Assembly: GCA_006738865.1 (NCBI GenBank)
Contig: AP019701.1
Span: forward strand, 1,608,001 to 1,672,000
Origin: Allostella sp. ATCC 35155
GTDB lineage: Bacteria; Pseudomonadota; Alphaproteobacteria; ATCC43930; Allostellaceae
Reading direction: 5' to 3'
DNA length: 64,000 nt
In this document: positions 34,411 to 43,011 of the stretch, in pieces
How positions within the stretch are numbered: the stretch's first letter is position 1
Layout: each line of letters starts with the position of its first letter
Position numbers and translations under genes: made by a program
The notes under the pieces: generated by a model
The model's database searches: none
What the model was told of the DNA's origin: nothing
The model's input: the letters and a program-made list of their open reading frames with translations, nothing else

Positions 34411-36041
34411 CGGCTGCCCTCCGCCGGATCGGGCCGGGTGCGCGGCGCCTTCATCACGCTTCCCACATACTGGTCGGGCGCATGGATGGCGCGAGCGGTC
34501 GCCTGCATGTAGGCGAGGACCGGCCCCGCCTGGACCGTCAGGGCGACGCAGAGCAGCAGCAGGCCCGCGATCGGGGCCATCTCGATGACGCGGACCCGCG
34601 GCACCGCACGTTCTTCCGGCCCCCACAGCGAGCGGATGCCGGCGCGCGCCATGGCGATGACCGTCGCAAGGCCGGACAGGATCAGGAGGGCGACGAACGT
34701 CCAGGTCGTCGCGGTGATGCCGGCCGCGGTGCCGGCGTCGGCCCGTCCGATGAGCCCGGACAGGAGCGCGAACTTGGCGATGAAGCCGGACAATGGCGGC
34801 AGCCCCGCCAGCAGCACGGCGCACGCCATGAAGCTGATGCCGAGCATCGCCATGATGCCCGGGACCGGGATGCCGACCTCTTCGTCCTCCTCGCCCTCGA
34901 CGGCGTCCGGCCCGCCGAAAGCCTCGCGGGTGAGGGCGAGCATGTCGGCTCCGAATTCCCGGCCGCGCTCCACCAGGTCGATCAGCATGAAGAACGTGCT
35001 GACAGCCACGGTCGAGCTGACGAGGTAGAAGAGGGCGGCCGCGGTCACGTCCGTTCGGCCGGTCCCGATTGCCGCGAGCAGCGTGCCCGAGGATACCAGG
35101 ATCGAGAAGCAGGCGATCCGGGCCGTGTCCTGGGCCGCCAGGATCCCCGCCATGCCGAAGGCGATGGTGGCCATGCCGCCGTACAGGAGCAGGGTGGTCG
35201 CGAAGAGGCTGGACCCTTCGACACCGTCGCCGGCCGACACCAGCAGAGACAGCCGGAGCAGGACGTAGACGCCGACCTTGGTCATGATCGCGATGGCGGC
35301 CGCGACCGGCGGCACGGCGGCGACGTAGGTCGTCGGCAGCCAGAAGCCGAGCGGCCACATCCCCGCCTTGATCAGGAATGCGATGCCGAGGATGGCCGCC
35401 CCGGCATGGAGCAGGCCGCGGTCCTCGGCGGCGATCTCGGCCGTGCGGACGGCGAGGTCGGCCATGTTGAGCGTGCCGGTGACGCCGTAGATCAGGCTGA
35501 CGCCGACCAGGAAGAGCGAGGCGGCGATCAGGTTGACGGCGATGTACTGCAGCCCGGCCTTGACCCGGGCGATCCCCGATCCGTGCAGGACCAGCCCGTA
35601 GGACGCCGCCAGCATCACCTCGAAGAAGACGAACAGGTTGAACAGGTCGCCGGTCAGGAAGGCGCCGTTGACGCCCATCAGCAGGAACTGGAACAGCGGA
35701 TGGAAATGGACGCCGGCGCGATGCCAGCGCGCGAGCGAGAACAGGACCGCCGCCATTCCGAGGACGCTGGTGAGCGCCAGCATCATCGCCGAGAGCCGGT
35801 CGAGCACCACGACGATCCCGAAGGGCGCCGGCCAGTCGCCGAGGAGGTAGACCTGCGGCGGGATTCCCTCGGCGGCGGTCGCCAGCAGGGCGACCGTCGT
35901 CAGCATCAGGGCGAAGGTGGCCGCGAGGTTGATCGCGGCTTTCAAGGCCCGGCGCCGCTCGTCATACAGCAGCATCGCCGATCCGGCGAGCAGCGGCAGC
36001 AGGATCGGCACCAGCACCAGGTGGTTCGACCAGGCGCTCAT
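34407..36041 (-). CDS. mnhD: Mrp/Pha antiporter subunit D, 544 aa
   Basis: A NuoN/MrpD-type proton-translocating subunit with about 14 helices. The ion-path motifs include the glutamate in FNLFVFFEVMLAASYGLV (about residue 137) and the lysine in FLIKAGMWPLGFWLP (about 222). An acidic insertion of Glu/Asp residues lies at about residues 380-398, between late helices. It is related to complex I subunits and works with MnhA as one of the two ion-pumping subunits. Overlaps both neighbours by 4 nt. Confidence 0.93.
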   Translation of the reverse strand: MSAWSNHLVLVPILLPLLAGSAMLLYDERRRALKAAINLAATFALMLTTVALLATAAEGIPPQVYLLGDWPAPFGIVVVLDRLSAMMLALTSVLGMAAVLFSLARWHRAGVHFHPLFQFLLMGVNGAFLTGDLFNLFVFFEVMLAASYGLVLHGSGIARVKAGLQYIAVNLIAASLFLVGVSLIYGVTGTLNMADLAVRTAEIAAEDRGLLHAGAAILGIAFLIKAGMWPLGFWLPTTYVAAVPPVAAAIAIMTKVGVYVLLRLSLLVSAGDGVEGSSLFATTLLLYGGMATIAFGMAGILAAQDTARIACFSILVSSGTLLAAIGTGRTDVTAAALFYLVSSTVAVSTFFMLIDLVERGREFGADMLALTREAFGGPDAVEGEEDEEVGIPVPGIMAMLGISFMACAVLLAGLPPLSGFIAKFALLSGLIGRADAGTAAGITATTWTFVALLILSGLATVIAMARAGIRSLWGPEERAVPRVRVIEMAPIAGLLLLCVALTVQAGPVLAYMQATARAIHAPDQYVGSVMKAPRTRPDPAEGSR

Positions 36042-36385
36042 GTCTGGTCGCGCTCCCGGCCGTCGACATGGTCGGTGCCCGTCAGTCCGCGGGCGGCGAG
36101 CAGCACCACCAGGAAGAGCGCGGTCGTCGCAAACGCGATGACGATCGCGGTGAGGACCAGGGCCTGGGGCAGCGGGTCGTCATGGAGCGCGATGTTGCCG
36201 ACGGTACCGGGCTCGATGATCGGCGGCACGCCCGTCCTCAGGCGCCCCATGCCGAATATGAACAGGTTCACGGCATAGGAGATGAGCGACAGGCCGATGA
36301 TGACCTGGAAGGTGCGCGGCCGGAGCAGCAGCCAGACGCCCGATCCGGCCAGCACGCCGATGCCGATGGCGACGACCAGTTCCAT
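36038..36385 (-). CDS. mnhC: Mrp/Pha antiporter subunit C, 115 aa
   Basis: A NuoK-like three-helix subunit. The family sequence IGLSLISYAVNLFIFGMG (residues 30-47) and the second-half DPLPQALVLTAIVIAFATTA are clear. The start overlaps the subunit A-B stop by 1 nt (TGATG) and the stop overlaps subunit D by 4 nt. It forms part of the membrane complex between the A and D subunits. Confidence 0.93.
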   Translation of the reverse strand: MELVVAIGIGVLAGSGVWLLLRPRTFQVIIGLSLISYAVNLFIFGMGRLRTGVPPIIEPGTVGNIALHDDPLPQALVLTAIVIAFATTALFLVVLLAARGLTGTDHVDGRERDQT

Positions 36386-39303
36386 CAGGCGTGGTCCGGT
36401 GCCGGCTCGGGCTTGGTCGGCCGGTGCGTGCGGATCGACTGGTGGGCCAGCGCGATCAGGATCAGTACCGTCGCTCCGACGACCAGGACGAAGACGCCGA
36501 GGTCGAACAGGATGGCACTGGCGAGCGGCACCTTGCCGACCACCGGCAGGGTCGGATGGCTGGCATGGGAGGTCAGGAACGGATACCCGAACGCCCAGGC
36601 GCCGAGGCCGGTGAGGGCCGCGAGCAGCAGCCCGACCCCGATCCAGCGCACGGGCAGGATGATCAGGCGGGCTTCGACCCACCGGGTTCCGCCGGCCATG
36701 TATTGCAGGATGAACGCGACCGACATGGTGAGGCCGGCGACGAAGCCGCCGCCCGGCAGGTCGTGCCCGCGCAGGAAGAGATAGACCGCCACCATCCCGA
36801 TGACGGGGAACAGCAGGCGCATGACCAGGGCGGGCACGAGCAGCGAGTCGGCGAGCGCGTCCGCCGGCTGCCGCGGGCCCGCGGCGGCGGCGCGGGCATT
36901 CTGGCGAACCTGCTGCTCGGGGCTGACGATACTGTCGGGGGCGGGGCGGAAGCGGCGCAGCAGCGCATAGACCGTCAGCGCAACCACGCCGAGCACGGCG
37001 ATCTCGCCCAGCGTGTCGAAGCCGCGGAAATCGACCAGGATGACGTTGACGACGTTGGTGCCGCCGCCTTCGGTATAGGCGCGCTCCACGAAGAAGCTCG
37101 CCCGGCTGTCCGGCGCCGGCCGCGTCATCACGGCATAGGCGATCGCCGCGACGCCGATCCCGACGACCGTCGCGATCGCAAGGTCGGCGGCGCGCCGTAG
37201 CAGAACCCTCGGGGTCCGATGCCGGTCCGCCTCCACCATCTCCTCGCGCTTGGGCAGCCAGCGCAGGCCGAGCAGCAGCAGGACGGTCGTGACGATCTCG
37301 ACCAGGAGCTGCGTCAGGGCCAGGTCGGGCGCGGACAGCCACGCGAAGGTCACACAGACGACGAGGCCGGCCCCGCCGGTGAGGATCAGCGCGGCGAAGC
37401 GGTGGTACTTGGCCTGATAGGCGGCGGCGATGGCGCAGGCCGCCCCGACCACCCAGACGAGGGTCAGCGCAGGGTCGAGCGCCGACGGCGCGAGCGGGCC
37501 GGCCGCCATGCCCAACTGCAGCAGCGGCCACAGGGCGGCGGCGCAGGCCACCCCCAGGATGAGACGAAGCTGCGGCTGGAGACGGCGGGTGCCCGCCGTC
37601 TCCAGGCCGATCCGGCCGGCGCGCAGGGTCAGCGCGATCATGATCCGGTCGAATATGCGCTGGCTGTCGAGGCGGCGGAGCAGGGGCGAGCCCTCGATTC
37701 CGCTCGAGAGGTAGCGCTGCAGTGCCAGGTAGAGCAGCGCGCCCCCTGCCATGGCGACGACGCTCATGAGCAGCGGGACATTGAACCCGTGCCAGACCGC
37801 CAAGCTGTATGTCGGAATGTGCGCGCCGAGGACGCCGCGCGCGGCGCTGTCGAGGAAGGGACCGGCGGTCACGGCCGGGAACATGCCGACCAGGACGCAT
37901 GCCGACACCAGGAGGGCCACCGGGGCGGCCATCCAGGACGGAAGCGGGGGCGGCTGCCGGGGCAGATCGGCCGGGGGCGGGCCGAAGAACGCGCCATGGA
38001 TGAAGCGCAGCGAATAGGTGACGCTGAACATGGCAGCGAGCGCGGCCAGATAGGGAAGCACCCGGTCGAAGGCCGAACTCGAATGATGGGCGACGGCCTC
38101 GGCGAAGAACATCTCCTTGGACAGGAAGCCGTTCAGGAGCGGAACGCCCGCCATGGAGGCCGCCGCCAGAATCGCCAGGCCGGCGGTGACCGGCATCAGG
38201 CGAAGCAGTCCGCTCAGCCGCCGGATGTCCCGGGTGCCCGTCTCATGGTCGATGATGCCGGCGGCCATGAAGAGCGAGGCCTTGAAGGTGGCGTGGTTCA
38301 TCATGTGGAAGATCGCGGCGACGATCCCCGTCGGGCTGTCGAGCCCGATCAGCAGCGTGATCAGCCCGAGATGGCTGATCGTGGAGTAGGCGAGCAGGCC
38401 CTTGAGATCCTGCTGGAACATGGCGAGGTAGGCGCCCAGCACGAAGGTGCAGAGGCCGGCCGTCCCGACGATCCAGAACCAGGCTTCGGTGTAGCCGAGC
38501 GCCGGCCAGAGCCGGACCATGAGGAACACACCCGCCTTCACCATGGTCGCGGAGTGCAGGTAGGCCGACACGGGCGTCGGGGCCGCCATCGCCTGCGGCA
38601 GCCAGAAGTGAAACGGAAACTGCGCGCTCTTGGTCAGCGCACCGAGGAGGATGAGCACGAGGGCTGGCACATACAGCGCGTGCGAGCGGATGGCGGCGCC
38701 CGATTCCAGAACCCGGTCGAGGTCGTAGCTGCCGACGATATGTCCGACGATCACGACGCCGACGAAGAGGCACAGCCCGCCGCTCGCCGTCACCGTCAGG
38801 GCCATGCGCGCGCCGTCGCGCGCCTTGGCAGTGTGATGCCAGTAGCCGATCAGCAGGAACGAGGACAGGCTCGTGAGTTCCCAGAAGAATACGAGCTGGA
38901 TGAGGTTGCCGGACAGGACGATGCCCAGCATCGCGCCCATGAAGCCGAGCAGGAACGCGAAGAAGCGGGCCACCGGGTCGTCCGGCGACATGTAGTAGCG
39001 CGCATACAGCACCACCAGCAGGCCGATGCCCGTCACCAGGACGGTGAACAGCCAGGCGAACCCGTCCATGCGCAGCGTGAAGTCCAGCCCGAGCGTCGGC
39101 AGCCACTCGACCGCGACCCGGATCGCCTTCCCGTCGGCGACCGCCGGATAGAGGGCGAGCGCGATCGCCAGCCCAGCCAGCGCGATCGCTCCCGCGAGCC
39201 ATGCCTCCAGATTGTGGCGGTTGGAGGGGAGGAACCCGACGACCAGGCTGCCGGCGAATGGCAAGGCGAGTACGAGCGCCAGGAGCGATTCGTCCGACAT
39301 CAT
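36385..39303 (-). CDS. Fused Mrp/Pha antiporter subunits A and B, 972 aa
   Basis: The N-terminal two thirds is MnhA: a NuoL-like part with YARYYMS, FFWELTSLSSFLLIGYW and the lysine segment LTKSAQFPFHFWLPQAMAAPTPVSAYLHS, followed by the MrpA-specific C-terminal region (PDLALTQLLVEIVTTVLLLLGLRWLP). The last third is MnhB (VVNVILVDFRGFDTLGE, then GHDLPGGGFVAGL and HPTLPVVGK). Such A-B fusions are typical of the alphaproteobacterial group 2 (Pha) operons. Two adjacent ATGs fit the start; 39303 is used. It is the first gene of the operon, and its promoter shares a short region with a divergent XRE regulator. Confidence 0.93.
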   Translation of the reverse strand: MMSDESLLALVLALPFAGSLVVGFLPSNRHNLEAWLAGAIALAGLAIALALYPAVADGKAIRVAVEWLPTLGLDFTLRMDGFAWLFTVLVTGIGLLVVLYARYYMSPDDPVARFFAFLLGFMGAMLGIVLSGNLIQLVFFWELTSLSSFLLIGYWHHTAKARDGARMALTVTASGGLCLFVGVVIVGHIVGSYDLDRVLESGAAIRSHALYVPALVLILLGALTKSAQFPFHFWLPQAMAAPTPVSAYLHSATMVKAGVFLMVRLWPALGYTEAWFWIVGTAGLCTFVLGAYLAMFQQDLKGLLAYSTISHLGLITLLIGLDSPTGIVAAIFHMMNHATFKASLFMAAGIIDHETGTRDIRRLSGLLRLMPVTAGLAILAAASMAGVPLLNGFLSKEMFFAEAVAHHSSSAFDRVLPYLAALAAMFSVTYSLRFIHGAFFGPPPADLPRQPPPLPSWMAAPVALLVSACVLVGMFPAVTAGPFLDSAARGVLGAHIPTYSLAVWHGFNVPLLMSVVAMAGGALLYLALQRYLSSGIEGSPLLRRLDSQRIFDRIMIALTLRAGRIGLETAGTRRLQPQLRLILGVACAAALWPLLQLGMAAGPLAPSALDPALTLVWVVGAACAIAAAYQAKYHRFAALILTGGAGLVVCVTFAWLSAPDLALTQLLVEIVTTVLLLLGLRWLPKREEMVEADRHRTPRVLLRRAADLAIATVVGIGVAAIAYAVMTRPAPDSRASFFVERAYTEGGGTNVVNVILVDFRGFDTLGEIAVLGVVALTVYALLRRFRPAPDSIVSPEQQVRQNARAAAAGPRQPADALADSLLVPALVMRLLFPVIGMVAVYLFLRGHDLPGGGFVAGLTMSVAFILQYMAGGTRWVEARLIILPVRWIGVGLLLAALTGLGAWAFGYPFLTSHASHPTLPVVGKVPLASAILFDLGVFVLVVGATVLILIALAHQSIRTHRPTKPEPAPDHA

Positions 39304-39351
39304 CCAGGTAGTCGCCTCTTCCGCCGCCCAGGAAGTCGCCCCGAGCCGTTG

Positions 39352-39372
39352 ACCATATTCGCCCATTATGGT
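39352..39372. promoter_or_regulatory. ACCATA-N9-TATGGT inverted repeat between the Mrp operon and the XRE gene
   Basis: A 6 bp inverted repeat with a 9 nt centre lies 48 bp from the Mrp start and 33 bp before the XRE gene, within AT-rich sequence that also has a TTGACC hexamer. It could be the site of the small XRE regulator controlling both transcripts; this is positional inference. Confidence 0.4.
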
Positions 39373-39405
39373 TGATTTTGCGCGACCTCGGCAACGGTTC
39401 CGACG

Positions 39406-39666
39406 ATGAATCTCCTCCCCGAACAATGCCGTGGCGCGCGCGGGCTGCTCGACTGGACGCAGGCGCGACTGGCCAGTCTGGCCGGCGTGTCGCGCAGCAC
39501 CGTCCGCGATTTCGAGGCCGGCCGGCACGTCCTGCATCGGTCGACGGAAGCGTTGCTGATCAAGACGTTCGAGGAGGCGGGCGTGCGCCTCGCCTGCCGC
39601 CGGCGGGAACTCGGAATCTGGCTGTGCCGACGAGACCGGGATGACCCGCGCCAACCCGACGGTTGA
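39406..39666 (+). CDS. XRE family helix-turn-helix regulator, 86 aa
   Basis: A compact DNA-binding protein. The helix-turn-helix spans about residues 13-50 (GLLDWTQARLASLAGVSRSTVRDFEAG), with the classic Q-x-x-LA-x-x-AGVS-x-x-TV pattern. The rest is a short Cys- and Arg-rich C-terminal tail (two Cys: 64 and 74) that is not a known domain. It faces the Mrp operon across about 100 bp, so it may regulate it or itself. The codon use is ordinary for the window. Confidence 0.85.
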   Translation: MNLLPEQCRGARGLLDWTQARLASLAGVSRSTVRDFEAGRHVLHRSTEALLIKTFEEAGVRLACRRRELGIWLCRRDRDDPRQPDG

Positions 39667-39818
39667 AGTCGCCGGCGTCCGGGGACGACGCATTACATCG
39701 GTATAAATCGATAAATCATTCCGACAATTAGCGAGATTGCCGAGCAGACCCGAGTCTGCCTAGAGTGGAGTCGATGACGAGCGGCAGACATAAGCCGCCA
39801 CATCGAAAGGGAGGACTC

Positions 39819-40877
39819 ATGTCGATATTCCGGATGGGCGCCGTCGGCGCCTGTGCGGCGGCCGTGCTTTTTGCGGCCGCCTCGATCGCACCCGCAGCCG
39901 CGCAGGACAAGCGCGTGCGGGTGCAGATGCAATCGAACTTCGCGTCGTCGCTGGCCATCCTGGGGCCGCAGGCCAAGCGCACCGTCGACCAGATCAAGCT
40001 GGTGTCGGGCGGCTCCGTCGACATCCGCTTCTTCGAGCCGGGGGCGCTGGTCCCGCCGGGCCAGTCCTTCGATGCGGTGTCCTCGGGCTCGCTCGACGCG
40101 GCCTGGGCCTCGCCCGGCTTCTGGACCGGCAAGGACATCGCCTTCGCCCTCTACGGCTCGGTGCCGTTCGGCCCGGACGCCGGCGAGTTCATCGCCTGGA
40201 TGAAGATCGGCGGCGGCGAGAAGCTGATGCGTGCGCTCTACGCCAAGTACAACATCCACTCGATGATCTGCACGATCATCTCGCCCGAGGCGTCGGGCTG
40301 GTTCCGCCAGGAGATCAAGAGCGTCGAAGACCTCAAGGGCCTGAAGATGCGCTTCTACGGCCTGGGTGCGATCGTCATGCAGAAGCTGGGCGTGGCAACG
40401 CAGCTGCTGCAGGCGGGTGAAATCTTCCAGGCGCTGCAGCTCGGCACCATCGACGCGACCGAATTCTCGATGCCGGCGATGGATCTCTCCCTCGGCTTCC
40501 ACCAGGTGGCCAAGCACTACTACTTCCCCGGCTGGCATCAGCAATCGACCTTCAGCGACATGTTCTGGAACAAGGCCAAGTGGGATTCGCTGTCGGCGAC
40601 CCAGAAGGCCCAGGTCGAGACGGTCTGCGAGGGCAACATCACCTACGGGCTGGCGCTCTCCGAGGCGAGCCAGGCCAAGGCGATGCGCGAGATCCAGTCG
40701 AAGGGCGTCACCATCCACCGCTGGAGCGACGAGATCCTCGCGACCTACCGCAAGACCTGGGACGTGGTGGCCGACGAGCAGGCGGCCAAGAGCCCCGAAT
40801 TCAAGAAGGGCTGGGAGTCCCTGAAGGCCTTCCGCGCCGAATACCAGATCTGGCGCGAGAACGGCTACCTGCGCTGA
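39819..40877 (+). CDS. TRAP transporter substrate-binding protein (DctP type), 352 aa
   Basis: Periplasmic binding protein with a signal peptide (residues 1-29, ending IAPAAAQ). The mature part shows VRVQMQSNFASSLAILGPQAKR, FFEPGALVPPGQSFDAVSSGSLDAAW and the arginine segment GLKMRFYGLGAIVMQKLG, which is typical of the FcbT/mannitol-chloroaromatic branch of TRAP binding proteins. The ATG at 39819 follows GGGAGG at a 6 nt distance. Ligands in this branch are often organic anions such as keto acids. It is followed by an intergenic hairpin and then by both permease genes. Confidence 0.9.
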   Translation: MSIFRMGAVGACAAAVLFAAASIAPAAAQDKRVRVQMQSNFASSLAILGPQAKRTVDQIKLVSGGSVDIRFFEPGALVPPGQSFDAVSSGSLDAAWASPGFWTGKDIAFALYGSVPFGPDAGEFIAWMKIGGGEKLMRALYAKYNIHSMICTIISPEASGWFRQEIKSVEDLKGLKMRFYGLGAIVMQKLGVATQLLQAGEIFQALQLGTIDATEFSMPAMDLSLGFHQVAKHYYFPGWHQQSTFSDMFWNKAKWDSLSATQKAQVETVCEGNITYGLALSEASQAKAMREIQSKGVTIHRWSDEILATYRKTWDVVADEQAAKSPEFKKGWESLKAFRAEYQIWRENGYLR

Positions 40878-40895
40878 GCGATCGCCGGAGCGGTC

Positions 40896-40920
40896 CGGCG
40901 GACGGCCCTGCCGTCCGCCG
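40896..40920. terminator. Hairpin between TRAP binding-protein and permease genes
   Basis: A perfect 10 bp stem (40896-40905 with 40911-40920) and a 5 nt loop sit 18 bp after the binding-protein stop. Similar hairpins in transporter operons lower permease expression or protect the upstream mRNA; there is no U run, so it is at most a partial terminator. Confidence 0.5.
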
Positions 40921-40961
40921 ACCGTGCCGCGCGCCTGCGATCCGGGCCTGAGGGGAGAGGG

Positions 40962-41522
40962 ATGGGGCTGCTGCTGTCGGTGAGCGGGGCGATCGATCGC
41001 CTGCTCGAACACATCGCCCGGGCCGCCGGGTGGCTGTTCCTGGCGCTCGTCGCGCTGATCTGCTGGGACATCGTCACGCGCAAGTTCGGCTTCCAGCTGC
41101 CGGGGTTCGGCTCGACCCCGATCCAGGAGATGGAGTGGCATCTCCACGGCGTGCTGTTCCTGGCCTGGCTCGGCTACGCCTACATCCGCAACGTCCATAT
41201 CCGGATCGACGTCTTCACCGCGGCCATGCCGGCGCGGCGGCAGGCGTGGCTCGAGGTGGTCGGCATCGTCATCTTCGCGGCCCCCTACCTCGCTATCGCG
41301 ACCTGGCATTCCTACGGTTTCGCGCTGACCTCGTTTCTCCAGAACGAGAGTTCGGACGCGCCGAACGGGCTGCCCTGGCGCTGGATCGTCAAGGCGTGCC
41401 TCGTCGCCGGCTTCGTGCTCATCGACCTCGCGGTGATTTCCGTGCTGTTCCGCAAGCTGGCGTTCCTCTTCGGCCCACCGGACGTGGCCCGTCGCGCCGC
41501 GCCCGCGCCGGCGGGGCGCTGA
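40962..41522 (+). CDS. TRAP transporter small permease (DctQ type), 186 aa
   Basis: A four-helix membrane protein. The first helix (about residues 18-37) leads into DIVTRKFGFQLPGFGSTPIQEMEWHLHG, matching the DctQ consensus in which the membrane-flanking Glu and Trp are conserved. About 186 residues is usual for the larger DctQ proteins. It begins with an ATG preceded by GGGGAGAGGG. It stops 3 bp before the DctM gene; the two together form the permease. Confidence 0.9.
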   Translation: MGLLLSVSGAIDRLLEHIARAAGWLFLALVALICWDIVTRKFGFQLPGFGSTPIQEMEWHLHGVLFLAWLGYAYIRNVHIRIDVFTAAMPARRQAWLEVVGIVIFAAPYLAIATWHSYGFALTSFLQNESSDAPNGLPWRWIVKACLVAGFVLIDLAVISVLFRKLAFLFGPPDVARRAAPAPAGR

Positions 41523-41525
41523 GCG

Positions 41526-42917
41526 GTGGAGGACATCTGGTACTGGATCGGCGACCATCTGGCCCTGCTGATGTTCGCCGCCCTCACCGTCGTCATGTTC
41601 ATCGGCTTTCCCGTCGCCTTCGTGCTCGGCGGCGTCGGGCTGATGTTCGGTTTCGTCGGGATCCTCTTCGAGGTCTTCCAGCCCGTCCAGTTCTTCAACA
41701 TCGTGCCGCGCATCTGGGGGCAGGCGGTCCAGAACCAGGTTCTGATCGCGGTCCCGATGTTCGTCTTCATGGGCACGGTGCTGGAACGCTCGGGCGTGGC
41801 GGACGAGCTGCTGCGGGCATTGCAGGTGCTGACCCGGCGCATCCCGGGCGGACTCGCCATGTCGGTGACGATCATGGGCACCATCATGGCGGCGACCACC
41901 GGCATCGTCGGCGCATCCGTCATCATGCTGACGCTGATCGCGCTGCCGACCATGCTCGAGCGCGGCTATTCCAAGGAGCTTTCGGTCGGCACCATCGCGT
42001 CGGCCGGCACGCTCGGCATCCTCATTCCGCCGTCGATCATGCTCGTCATCATCGGCGACCTGATGACGATCTCGGTCGGGACGCTGTTCACGGCCGCGAT
42101 CATGCCGGGCGTCCTGATGTCGCTGGTCTATCTCGGCTACATCCTGATCTACTCGACCCTCAACCCGCGGGCCGCGCCGCCGCTCGCCGCCGACGCCGGC
42201 CCGCGGAACACGGGCGAGATGCTGCGGCTGGTGTTCCGTTCGTTCCTGCCGCCGGCCTTCCTCATCCTGGTCGTCCTCGGCTCGATCTTCGGCGGCTTCG
42301 CCACCCCGACCGAGGCCGGCGGCGCCGGCTGCGCCGGCGCGCTGGTGCTGGCGGCGTGGAACGGCCGCCTGAACCGGGCCATGATCCGCGAGGTGATCGA
42401 GAGCGCCGGCCTGACCAACGCCCTCGTCTTCTTCATCATCTTCGGGGCGACGCTCTTCTCCTACGTCTTCCGCGCGCTCGGCGGCGACGATCTCGTCGCC
42501 GAACTGCTGCGCACGCTCGGCATCGACAGCGGCTGGGAGATCCTGGTCTTCGTGATGGCGCTGGTCTTCGTGATGGGCTTCTTCTTCGACTGGCTGGAGA
42601 TCTGCCTCATCGTGCTGCCGATCTTCGCGCCGATCCTGAAGGCGATCGACTTCACGCCGCACCTGGCCGAGAACCGGGACTTCCTGCTGTGGTTCGTCAT
42701 CCTGGTCTCGGTCAATCTCCAGTCGGCGTTCCTGACCCCGCCGTTCGGGTTCGCGCTCTTCTACATGAAGGGGACGGTGCCGCCCTCGATCACGATGGGG
42801 CACATCTATCGGGGCATCATTCCGTTCGTCGCGCTGCAGATGGGCGCGCTCGCGCTGTGCGTCATCTTCCCCGAGATCGTGCTCTGGATGCCCCGGCACT
42901 TCGGTTTCCTCGACTGA
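41526..42917 (+). CDS. TRAP transporter large permease (DctM type), 463 aa
   Basis: A 12-helix sodium-coupled transporter. Conserved segments include the re-entrant motifs AATTGIVGASVIMLTLIALP and AGTLGILIPPSIMLVIIGD, and in the second half TPTEAGGAGCAGALVLA and the LGFVMALVFVMGFFFDWLE region. The start is a GTG directly after the DctQ stop. It works with the 39.8 kb binding protein and DctQ; substrate is unknown, probably an organic anion. Confidence 0.92.
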   Translation: MEDIWYWIGDHLALLMFAALTVVMFIGFPVAFVLGGVGLMFGFVGILFEVFQPVQFFNIVPRIWGQAVQNQVLIAVPMFVFMGTVLERSGVADELLRALQVLTRRIPGGLAMSVTIMGTIMAATTGIVGASVIMLTLIALPTMLERGYSKELSVGTIASAGTLGILIPPSIMLVIIGDLMTISVGTLFTAAIMPGVLMSLVYLGYILIYSTLNPRAAPPLAADAGPRNTGEMLRLVFRSFLPPAFLILVVLGSIFGGFATPTEAGGAGCAGALVLAAWNGRLNRAMIREVIESAGLTNALVFFIIFGATLFSYVFRALGGDDLVAELLRTLGIDSGWEILVFVMALVFVMGFFFDWLEICLIVLPIFAPILKAIDFTPHLAENRDFLLWFVILVSVNLQSAFLTPPFGFALFYMKGTVPPSITMGHIYRGIIPFVALQMGALALCVIFPEIVLWMPRHFGFLD

Positions 42918-43011
42918 CCGCAGGGGCGTCGGCGACCAGGGGGAGGACAGCGCGCGCCGAGGCTGCATAATGGGGTTCCCATCCACCGCGCACGGGTCGG
43001 AACCGCAAGGA

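Noticed and set aside
39693-42986. A 1097-codon minus-strand frame across the TRAP operon
   Set aside because: Its product is a charged low-complexity string and it is antisense to three clear TRAP genes.
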